Assembly: GCA_007133115.1 (NCBI GenBank)
Contig: SLNI01000147.1
Span: 1-5,113, forward strand
Source of the DNA: Thioalkalivibrio sp.
Lineage (GTDB): Bacteria; Pseudomonadota; Gammaproteobacteria; Ectothiorhodospirales; Ectothiorhodospiraceae
Direction: 5' to 3'
Length of the DNA: 5,113 bases
A program made the position numbers and the translations under genes. Positions 1 through 4,538 of the stretch are shown here, in pieces (within the stretch, counting starts at the first letter, position 1; every line of letters starts with the position of its first letter). The notes under the pieces are model-generated. The model saw only the letters and a list, made by a program, of their open reading frames with translations. It was not told the DNA's origin and searched no databases.

Positions 1-1187
1 AGCATGCGGATGAGTTCGGCGCCCTTCTCGTACACGGTCACCGTGTAGAAATTGTTGATCTCGGCGTAGCGATCCGGGCGCACCGGATGCGCCAGCGGGC
101 CGGCATCCTCGGGGAACTGAAAGGCCCGCAGGCGCTGCACGTCGTCGATGCGTTTCGCGCCGAACAGGGTGACGTCGGTGGTGAACTCCTGGTCGCGGAA
201 GACGGTGAGCCCTTCCTTCAGCGACAGCTGAAACCAGTCGCGGCAGGTGACACGGTTGCCGGACCAGTTGTGGAAGTACTCGTGCGCGATCACGCTCTCG
301 ATCTGCACATAGTCGTCATCGGTGGCGGTTTCAGGGCTGGCGAGCACGTATTTCGCGTTGAACAGGTTCAGGCCCTTGTTCTCCATCGCGCCCATGTTGA
401 AAGCGTCGACCGCGACGATCATGTAAACGTCGAGATCGTATTCGCGCCCGAAGGCCTCCTCGTCGTAACGCATCGCCCGCTGCAACGACGCCAGTGCATG
501 GTCACAGCGCTCGCGGTTGTGATGCTCGACGTAGACTTCCAGCGCCACCTCGCGTCCGGAGCGGGTCGTGAAGCGGTCCGATACGCAGGTCAGATCACCG
601 GCCACCAGCGCGAACAGGTAGCTGGGTTTCGGGAACGGGTCTTCCCAGACCGCATAGTGGCGCCCTTCGGGCAACGCACCCGCCTGCACCCGGTTGCCGT
701 TCGCGAGCAGCACCGGATACCGAGCGGCGTCAGCCTCCAGGCGCACCCGATACCGGGTCAGGATGTCGGGGCGATCCGGAAAATAGGTGATGCGCCGAAA
801 GCCCTCGGCCTCGCACTGGGTGCACAGACTGCCGCCCGAGACATACAGCCCCTCGAGCGCGGTATTCGCATCGGGTCGGATCCGGGTCTCGACCGTGATC
901 TCGGCGCTATCCGGCAGACCCGCCAGCAACAACCCCTCCGCGTCCACGGTCACGTCACCGGCTTCCGGTGCCTTCCCGTCCACCTCCAGGCGTAGCAGCT
1001 CCAGTGCCTGGCCGTGCAGCCGCAGCGCAACCCCCCGCTCGGTTCCTTCGACGCGGCGCACGCGAATTCGAGATTCCACCCGGGTCTCGACCGGATCGAG
1101 ATCGAAGCGCAGGTCCAGGTGCTCCACGCGCCAGTCTGGTGCACGGTATTCGCTCAACAGGACCCTGCTGGGTGCGGCATCCTTCAT
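1..1187 (-). CDS. pepN: Aminopeptidase N, M1 family zinc metallopeptidase (partial, N-terminal 395 codons)
   Basis: Cytoplasmic M1 alanyl aminopeptidase that removes N-terminal residues from peptides during protein turnover. Seen in the sequence: the substrate-anchoring segment CTQCEAEGFR begins at residue 122, with E126 matching E. coli E121. The exopeptidase motif GAMEN is at 266-270. The zinc site HEYFH is at 302-306, and the third ligand E325 follows in LKEGLTVFRDQEF. The transition-state tyrosine is Y386 in TVYEKG. All of these sit five residues later than in E. coli PepN, so the catalytic domain is intact. The ATG at 1185-1187 is preceded by AGAGGA with 6-nt spacing, and the protein begins like E. 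coli PepN (YRAPDW near residue 14). The gene runs off the left edge; the family is about 870-880 residues, so somewhat more than half is missing. It is transcribed divergently from tatD. Confidence 0.97.
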   Translation of the reverse strand, partial: MKDAAPSRVLLSEYRAPDWRVEHLDLRFDLDPVETRVESRIRVRRVEGTERGVALRLHGQALELLRLEVDGKAPEAGDVTVDAEGLLLAGLPDSAEITVETRIRPDANTALEGLYVSGGSLCTQCEAEGFRRITYFPDRPDILTRYRVRLEADAARYPVLLANGNRVQAGALPEGRHYAVWEDPFPKPSYLFALVAGDLTCVSDRFTTRSGREVALEVYVEHHNRERCDHALASLQRAMRYDEEAFGREYDLDVYMIVAVDAFNMGAMENKGLNLFNAKYVLASPETATDDDYVQIESVIAHEYFHNWSGNRVTCRDWFQLSLKEGLTVFRDQEFTTDVTLFGAKRIDDVQRLRAFQFPEDAGPLAHPVRPDRYAEINNFYTVTVYEKGAELIRM

Positions 1188-1272
1188 CGTGATTCCTCTT
1201 GCGATCGCTGGCAGGTCATGGGCAACGGCAGACCTCGCCGGGTTCCCGGCTCCGGCAGAATTCCGTCCCAGC

Positions 1273-1378
1273 GCCGGGCTGGGTGTTCCGATTCCCGGCA
1301 CGCTCGAGCCATCCATGGGCGCTCGACGGCGGCCATCCATGGCCGCCGACGGCCGGGAACCGGAACACCCAGCCCGGC
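1273..1378. repeat. 106-bp inverted repeat able to form a cloverleaf or cruciform
   Basis: The left arm 1273-1299 and right arm 1352-1378 are reverse complements over 27 bp with a single mismatch. The left arm reads GCCGGGCTGGGTGTTCC then GATTCCCGGC; the reverse complement of the right arm has GGTT in place of GATT. The 52-nt interior is itself folded. TCGAGC (1304-1309) pairs with GCTCGA (1321-1326), and directly next to it CGGCGGCCAT (1327-1336) pairs with ATGGCCGCCG (1339-1348). The two inner hairpins share the direct repeat GCCATCCATGG (1308-1318 and 1332-1342, 24-nt period). Lying between divergent gene starts, it cannot be a 3' terminator for either gene. It may be a small non-autonomous mobile element, a REP/BIME-like repeat or a structured regulatory site. 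No target-site duplication is visible at its edges. Confidence 0.9.
1308..1342. repeat. Direct repeat inside the palindrome (core GCCATCCATGG)
   Basis: The 11-mer GCCATCCATGG occurs at 1308-1318 and 1332-1342, each followed by one variable base and then CGC, giving a shared 15-nt pattern. Each copy lies across the tip of one of the two inner hairpins. The flanks of the two copies differ (TCGA-type versus CGGCG-type), so stem pairing is kept while stem sequence changes. Confidence 0.75.
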
Positions 1379-1442
1379 ACCCCGGCATCGGCGAGAACAA
1401 TCACGTTCGCGGACAGCCATTGGGCGCGTTAGCATAGCGCGC

Positions 1443-2243
1443 ATGGAGTGGATCGACATCTGTGCAAATCTCACCCACGAAAGCTTCAAACGCGACCTGG
1501 ACGCGGTGGTGGAGCGCGCCGCCGATGCCGGCGTGCGCTGGCTGCTGATCACCGGCTCCGACGAGAAGGAGAGCGGGCGCTGCATCCAGCTCGCCGAAAC
1601 CTATCCGGAGCGCATGCGTGCGACGCTGGGCGTGCACCCGCACCACGCGAGCCAATGGCACGATCGGACCGCCTACCGCTTCGCCGAGGACGCCGCGCAT
1701 CCGCTGGTGGTCGCAATGGGCGAAATGGGCCTGGACTACTATCGCAACCACTCGACCCCGACGGCCCAGCGGCTGGCGTTCGAGGCACAACTGGAACTCG
1801 CCGTCGACCTCGAGTTGCCGGCGTTCCTGCATGAACGCGAGGCCAGCCGTGACTTTGGCGACATCCTGCAACGGTACCGGGACCGCCTGTCCGCGGTCGT
1901 GGTGCACTGCTTCACCAGCACCGCCGATGCACTGGAGCGCTACCTGGAGATGGACTGCCACATCGGGATCACCGGGTGGGTCTGCGACGAGCGCCGCGGG
2001 CAGGACCTGCAGGATCTGGTACCGAGGATTCCCGATGGGCGCCTGATGCTTGAAACCGACGCGCCCTACCTGCTGCCCCGCACGTTACCCAAGGACCTCC
2101 CTCATGGTCGACGCAACGAGCCCGCGTTTCTGCCGCATATCGCGGAACACGTGGCACACCTGCGCGGCTGTACGGTTCAGGAGCTCGCCGCTCAGACCAG
2201 CGCCAATGCGCGTGCTTTCTACGGGCTCCCGGAGTCCTCCTGA
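1443..2243 (+). CDS. tatD: TatD family metal-dependent 3'-5' exonuclease (TatD subgroup)
   Basis: A 266-residue TIM-barrel metallo-nuclease; E. coli TatD is a cytosolic 3'-5' exonuclease acting on single-stranded DNA and RNA, linked to DNA repair and RNA turnover. Seen here: GVHPHH at 63-68, GEMGLD with metal ligand E94, FLHER with H130, VVHCFT with H155, the signature GITGWVCDERRG at 175-186, LETDAPYLLP with E204 and D206, and RRNEPAFLPHI from 223. The last three blocks are nearly identical to E. coli TatD and separate it from the YcfH and YjjV paralogues. The N-terminal HxH of other family members is replaced by ANLT, as is normal for this subgroup. The start at 1443 gives the E. coli-like N-terminus; there is no Shine-Dalgarno sequence in front of it. 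Length matches the family (about 260). bolA follows after 139 nt. Confidence 0.96.
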   Translation: MEWIDICANLTHESFKRDLDAVVERAADAGVRWLLITGSDEKESGRCIQLAETYPERMRATLGVHPHHASQWHDRTAYRFAEDAAHPLVVAMGEMGLDYYRNHSTPTAQRLAFEAQLELAVDLELPAFLHEREASRDFGDILQRYRDRLSAVVVHCFTSTADALERYLEMDCHIGITGWVCDERRGQDLQDLVPRIPDGRLMLETDAPYLLPRTLPKDLPHGRRNEPAFLPHIAEHVAHLRGCTVQELAAQTSANARAFYGLPESS

Positions 2244-2417
2244 ATGGACCCGCTGCGCGACAGCATAGCCACCCTTCCCCCCCGCGCCCTGCCGATGCCC
2301 ATTCCTGCCGATACGTCAGGCGAATTGCTTCGCGAATTCGCGGGCGGCATCCTTCCACACACACCTCTGACACAAGAACAAGATGACCCAGCAAGAGCGC
2401 ATTACCGAAAAGCTTGA
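2244..2417 (+). CDS. Possible 57-residue small ORF overlapping the tatD stop and the bolA start (doubtful)
   Basis: The tatD stop codon is followed at once by an ATG (TGAATG), which opens a 57-codon frame ending at the TGA at 2415-2417, inside bolA in a different frame. GGAG at 2231-2234 sits 9 nt before the ATG. The predicted peptide is proline-rich early (TLPPRALPMPIP), has no recognisable domain, signal peptide or membrane segment, and loses high-G+C codon use in its second half. It may simply be spacer between tatD and bolA. If translated, it would be coupled to tatD termination and would read through the bolA start region. Confidence 0.12.
   Translation: MDPLRDSIATLPPRALPMPIPADTSGELLREFAGGILPHTPLTQEQDDPARAHYRKA
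2320..2342 (+). repeat. Short hairpin/palindrome upstream of bolA
   Basis: GCGAATT (2320-2326) can pair with AATTCGC (2335-2341) across an 8-nt loop. The right half also contains the fully self-complementary 12-mer CGCGAATTCGCG (2331-2342), so two alternative structures compete. It has no T-tract and is not a standard terminator. It sits 41 nt before the bolA start codon, within what could be the bolA leader. A regulatory role is only a possibility. Confidence 0.3.
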
Positions 2418-2697
2418 ACAGCACTTCGATCCGGTGCATCTCGAGGTCGTGAACGAGAGCCACATGCACAACGTTCCTGCCGGCTCCGAGTCGCATTTCA
2501 AGGTCACCCTCGTCAGCGAAGCATTTTCCGGCGAAAAACTGGTGGCGCGGCATCGACTCGTGAACAAGGTCCTGGCCGAGGAGCTGGCGGGGGGCATTCA
2601 CGCGCTCGCCCTGCACACCCTGGATCCGGATCAGTGGTTCGAGCGCGCCGGCAAGGTACCCGAATCGCCGCCCTGCCTGGGAGGCGGTAAAAGCTGA
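2383..2697 (+). CDS. bolA: BolA family transcriptional/iron-sulfur regulator
   Basis: A 104-residue BolA protein. E. coli BolA is a stationary-phase morphogene and DNA-binding regulator that partners with the monothiol glutaredoxin GrxD through a shared [2Fe-2S] cluster. Seen here: HNVPAGSESHFKV at 29-41, FSGEKLVARHR ending at the conserved 56-58, AEELAGG-HALALHT with the invariant-type H79 region at 65-79, and the C-terminal SPPC at 95-98. The long SPPC-ending tail and overall length match BolA itself rather than the shorter IbaG/YrbA type. ATG 2383 is the only reasonable start, because an in-frame TGA lies at 2368-2370; the upstream sequence is A-rich (AAGAACAAG) but a poor Shine-Dalgarno. 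No glutaredoxin gene lies nearby in the window. Confidence 0.96.
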   Translation: MTQQERITEKLEQHFDPVHLEVVNESHMHNVPAGSESHFKVTLVSEAFSGEKLVARHRLVNKVLAEELAGGIHALALHTLDPDQWFERAGKVPESPPCLGGGKS

Positions 2698-2759
2698 GCG
2701 CATCGCGGTCACCCACTCTACGAAACACGTCCGGATCCGCCACGAAACCCGGCACTCGC

Positions 2760-2783
2760 GGTAAACTGGAAAGCCGGTTTGCC
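2760..2783 (+). promoter_or_regulatory. 10-bp leader hairpin with AAAG loop before the 100-residue gene
   Basis: GGTAAACTGG (2760-2769) and CCGGTTTGCC (2774-2783) form a complete 10-bp RNA stem (eight Watson-Crick and two G-U pairs) around the tetraloop AAAG. It ends 7 nt before the Shine-Dalgarno GAGGT (2791-2795) of the next gene. The left arm also contains TAAACT, a 4/6 match to a -10 box, without a clear -35, so the element could be part of a promoter instead of an RNA leader. There is no following T-run, so it is unlikely to be a terminator for bolA. Confidence 0.4.
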
Positions 2784-2800
2784 CTACCACGAGGTCCGCG

Positions 2801-3103
2801 ATGAGCGACGCCACCGAAGAAAGTTATAACAATGCGGCGCAGAAGCTGATCGACCTCGCCAACAACCTCTCCGCGGACGGGCATTCCACGGATGTCGGTG
2901 AGGTCGCGGACGGATTGCTGGCCGGAGCGATCCATTTCTGGCTGTACAGTCGCCAGCCCTGCGGGGATGCGTTCTGTGAGTCCTGTGCTCCGTTCAGTGA
3001 CGCCGAGAGCCGACTGGTCATGCTCCGGGAACTGGTGGACGAACTCAGCCGGGACAGCGAGTATTTCCATTCGGCCACGGATACGCCGGCCGGCCACGCC
3101 TGA
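2801..3103 (+). CDS. Hypothetical 100-residue protein with a Cys-X4-Cys-X2-Cys cluster
   Basis: Not firmly recognised. The reading frame has a good start, with GAGGT 5 nt before the ATG, and regular high-G+C codon use. The protein looks all-helical, acidic and soluble, without signal peptide or membrane segment. An N-terminal helix (YNNAAQKLIDLANNL, 9-23) is followed by a helix around 32-50 (VADGLLAGAIHFWLYS), then C54, C59 and C62 in PCGDAFCESCAPF, then an amphipathic helix around 67-90 (RLVMLRELVDELSRDSEYFH). The pattern of a LIDLAN-type first helix and an alanine-rich second helix loosely recalls DUF3144 small proteins, but the cysteine segment is not something I associate with them, so this is only a suggestion. 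H45 and H90 could be additional metal ligands. It lies 103 nt after bolA on the same strand and meets the kinase gene tail to tail. Confidence 0.8.
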   Translation: MSDATEESYNNAAQKLIDLANNLSADGHSTDVGEVADGLLAGAIHFWLYSRQPCGDAFCESCAPFSDAESRLVMLRELVDELSRDSEYFHSATDTPAGHA

Positions 3104-3114
3104 CGGCCCGCCAT

Positions 3115-3134
3115 TCGCGGGGAGTCTGCCGCGA
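3115..3134. terminator. Weak hairpin between convergent genes, possible bidirectional terminator
   Basis: TCGCGG (3115-3120) pairs with CCGCGA (3129-3134) around an 8-nt loop, in the 34-nt gap between the stop codons of the 100-residue gene and the kinase. Position fits a shared terminator. The stem is short and there is no T-run on either strand, so a standard Rho-independent terminator is not established. Confidence 0.25.
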
Positions 3135-3137
3135 GGA

Positions 3138-3998
3138 TCAGGCGAATAGTCCGTCCAATCCCTGCTGGGACAGCTTGCGTTCGGCCAGGCGCACGGCCGC
3201 GCCGAGCGCCTGCTCCGGTGGCTGACCCGAGACCAGGGCATGAATGAGACCGGCGTTGAAGCTGTCGCCGGCACCCAGACTGTCCCGAATCGACAAACCC
3301 GCGGTCGGCGCGCAGTGGACGATTTGTCCACGGTGCGCGACCCAGGCGCCGCGATGCCCCCAGGTCAGTGTCTGCACCTGTTCCGGACGCTGCTGCGCCG
3401 CCTGTTCGATGAACGCCTCGGGCTGATCCGCACGGCTCCGCGCCCAGTCGCGGGAAAACATCAACACGTCGGCCAGCGGCATCGCGGCATCCAGGCCGGC
3501 GCGGGGCTTTTCGAGTTCCAGCGATACCGGCTGATCCACGGCCGCGGCTCGCGCCGCACCCAGCAGCGCAGGCAACTCCGGCGGGTTGCGCCCCTCGAAG
3601 TGGAACCAGTCATACGCCGCCAGTTCGATCTCGCAAAACTCAGCGGCCGTGAGTTCGGGAAGATCCCGGTAGTGCACGATGGTGCGGCTACCGGAACGCC
3701 GGGAACGCAGCACGTGGGAAACCGGGGTACGGCCGGGCTGGCGCGCGCAGGGGGTGACCCCCACTGCAAAGCCCTCCAACATCCGCAGCAGCGCCTCACC
3801 ATCGGCGTCCAACGCAATCACCGCAGCCAGGTCGGCCCGGTGCCCGGCCTGCGCCAGAATGCGCGCGGTGTTGGCCGCGTTGCCGCCTGGGGTGAACGCG
3901 CTGGCCAGCGCACGCGACTCCGTGTCCTCTGCCGGGTAATCGGCAACATCCAGCACGTGGTCGATCGTGGCAATGCCGGTGACCAGGATGCGGGCCAT
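3138..3998 (-). CDS. PfkB/ribokinase-family sugar kinase, ketohexokinase-like
   Basis: A 286-residue cytosolic PfkB-fold kinase that should transfer phosphate from ATP to a sugar hydroxyl. The N-terminal PfkB motif is GGNAAN (38-43), and the second signature is DSLGAGDSFNAG (239-250) with catalytic base D245. Several blocks resemble animal ketohexokinase (fructose to fructose 1-phosphate) more than ribokinase: D13 in GIATIDHV, YPAEDTESR (21-29), RTIVHYRDLPEL (105-116), HFEGRNPPE (133-141), SLELEKPR (159-166), VLMFSRDWA (178-186) and the C-terminal LSQQGLDGLFA. The counterpart of the human D15/N42/N45/D258 set is present as D13/N40/N43/D245. Substrate is inferred: fructose or another ketose is plausible, but other PfkB substrates are not excluded. 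The start has GGGGAG 6 nt upstream. It is divergent from the NTF2-like gene. Confidence 0.9.
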   Translation of the reverse strand: MARILVTGIATIDHVLDVADYPAEDTESRALASAFTPGGNAANTARILAQAGHRADLAAVIALDADGEALLRMLEGFAVGVTPCARQPGRTPVSHVLRSRRSGSRTIVHYRDLPELTAAEFCEIELAAYDWFHFEGRNPPELPALLGAARAAAVDQPVSLELEKPRAGLDAAMPLADVLMFSRDWARSRADQPEAFIEQAAQQRPEQVQTLTWGHRGAWVAHRGQIVHCAPTAGLSIRDSLGAGDSFNAGLIHALVSGQPPEQALGAAVRLAERKLSQQGLDGLFA

Positions 3999-4025
3999 GC
4001 GCTTCTCCCCGAGGATCGGCCCACG

Positions 4026-4031
4026 ATTCTA
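4026..4031 (-). promoter_or_regulatory. Candidate -10 box for the sugar kinase
   Basis: Read on the minus strand this is TAGAAT, 5/6 to TATAAT, placed so that a transcript would start about 20-25 nt before the kinase ATG, ahead of its GGGGAG ribosome-binding site. No good -35 box is found at 15-19 bp, so an activator-dependent promoter is possible. Confidence 0.3.
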
Positions 4032-4075
4032 CCGGGATAGTCGGCATTCGGCCTTCGGTGACCCTACAATCCCGG
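4032..4075. promoter_or_regulatory. Inverted repeat CCGGGAT/ATCCCGG between divergent promoters
   Basis: CCGGGAT (4032-4038) and ATCCCGG (4069-4075) are perfect 7-bp inverted half-sites separated by 30 bp. The left half abuts the kinase -10 candidate and the right half overlaps the -10 candidate of the NTF2-like gene. This is the arrangement expected for an operator that could control both genes, but the halves are short and G+C-rich, so chance is a real alternative. Confidence 0.3.
4041..4070 (+). promoter_or_regulatory. Candidate sigma-70 promoter for the NTF2-like gene
   Basis: TCGGCA (4041-4046, 4/6 to TTGACA) and TACAAT (4065-4070, 5/6 to TATAAT) are 18 bp apart. A start about 7 nt downstream would give a leader of about 25 nt that includes the AAGGGA ribosome-binding site. 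The -10 box is the best on the plus strand of this gap. Confidence 0.45.
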
Positions 4076-4101
4076 GAAGGGCCAAGACGAAGGGAAAGGC
4101 G

Positions 4102-4512
4102 ATGGCGGGATACGAATCGGCACGGGCGGCGGAACAGGCCTTTTACGACGCGTTCGGGCTAGGCAGCCTCAGCGCAATGACCGAGGTCTGGGCCGACGAT
4201 CCGGATATCGTCTGTGTGCATCCCGGAGGGGAGCGCCTGCAAGGTCGCGAAGCCGTGCTCGAAAGCTGGGGGGAGATCCTCGGCGCCATGCGCGACGTGG
4301 TCGTTCGCATCACGGACGTCGTGGTGTTGAGCCAGGGACGTGTGGCCGTGCACCACGTGCGCGAACAATTGTTCGTGGACGGGCAGCGCCGTGGAGTGAT
4401 CCTCGCGACCAATGTCTATCGGCAGACCACACAGGGTTGGCAGATGATCCTCCACCACGGCGCGCCCGACCCCTCGCCACCCCCGGCGCTGGAATCCGGC
4501 GCACTGCACTGA
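4102..4512 (+). CDS. NTF2/SnoaL-like fold small protein
   Basis: A 136-residue protein with the features of the nuclear transport factor 2-like (SnoaL/DUF4440-type) superfamily: a helical N-terminus (AEQAFYDAFGLGSLSAM), the segment VWADDPDIVCVHPGGERLQGREAVLESW at about 29-56, here seen as WADDPDIVCVHPGG plus GREAV, then alternating strands (VVVRITDVVVLSQG, VAVHHVREQL, GVILATNVYR), ending in the typical GWQMILHHGAPDP. Members of this fold are cone-shaped, usually dimeric, and may be enzymes or binding proteins; the ligand here is unknown. The chosen ATG has AAGGGA 6 nt upstream and starts the family-like sequence. An earlier ATG in frame would begin inside the opposing kinase gene and add unrelated residues. 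The proline-rich tail after residue 121 is probably disordered. Confidence 0.88.
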   Translation: MAGYESARAAEQAFYDAFGLGSLSAMTEVWADDPDIVCVHPGGERLQGREAVLESWGEILGAMRDVVVRITDVVVLSQGRVAVHHVREQLFVDGQRRGVILATNVYRQTTQGWQMILHHGAPDPSPPPALESGALH

Positions 4513-4538
4513 AGCCTTTTCCGGCCGGCTCGGAGCGA

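Larger units (their letters stand above)
1188..1442. other. Divergent intergenic region between pepN and tatD
   Basis: This 255-nt gap must carry the start signals for pepN (leftward) and tatD (rightward). Most of it is taken up by a large inverted repeat, described separately. The side nearest pepN also holds a short palindrome, GCCGGGTTCCCGGC (1237-1250), whose right part repeats the inner end of the large repeat's arm. No coding sequence is convincing here: reading frames that cross the gap are arginine/proline-rich and owe their length to G+C bias. No sigma-70 promoter with both a good -35 and a good -10 box could be picked out for either gene. Confidence 0.7.

Noticed and set aside
87..995. 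302-codon open frame on the plus strand
   Set aside because: Antisense to pepN, whose minus-strand frame carries unmistakable catalytic motifs. The plus-strand protein has no recognisable domain and is a G+C-bias shadow.
1201..1208. GCGATCGC octamer, as in the cyanobacterial HIP1 repeat
   Set aside because: I noticed only this one copy. A single GC-rich palindromic octamer is expected by chance in such a genome.
1273..1378. The palindrome as a Rho-independent terminator
   Set aside because: Both flanking genes start, not end, beside it, and neither strand has a T-tract after the stem.
1014..1442. In-frame N-terminal extension of tatD from an ATG at 1014
   Set aside because: It would begin inside the opposite-strand pepN gene and run through the large palindrome, adding low-complexity Arg/Ser/Pro-rich residues absent from TatD proteins. 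The ATG at 1443 gives the family N-terminus.
1443..1490. Missing HxH metal motif at the TatD N-terminus as a sign of inactivation
   Set aside because: E. coli TatD also has NLT at this position. The other metal ligands (E94, H130, H155, D206) are present, so this is a subgroup trait.
1401..1961. 186-codon frame on the minus strand
   Set aside because: Antisense to tatD, without domain features; a shadow of strong codon bias.
1969..2814. 281-codon frame on the minus strand spanning the end of tatD, bolA and the next gap
   Set aside because: It covers a clear bolA on the other strand and crosses gene boundaries; its translation has no coherent domain.
2513..3331. 272-codon frame on the minus strand
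   Set aside because: It overlaps bolA, the 100-residue gene and the end of the kinase in the wrong frame; arginine- and proline-rich shadow.
3240..4040. 266-codon frame on the plus strand
   Set aside because: Antisense to the ketohexokinase-like kinase, which has the conserved PfkB motifs.
3967..4101. 45-residue N-terminal extension of the NTF2-like protein
   Set aside because: It starts within the divergent kinase gene and crosses both candidate promoters. The ATG at 4102 has a good ribosome-binding site and begins the family-like sequence.
4513..4538. Terminator between the NTF2-like gene and aroK
   Set aside because: Only a 4-bp AGCC/GGCT pairing is visible in the 26-nt gap, without a usable T-run; not enough to call.
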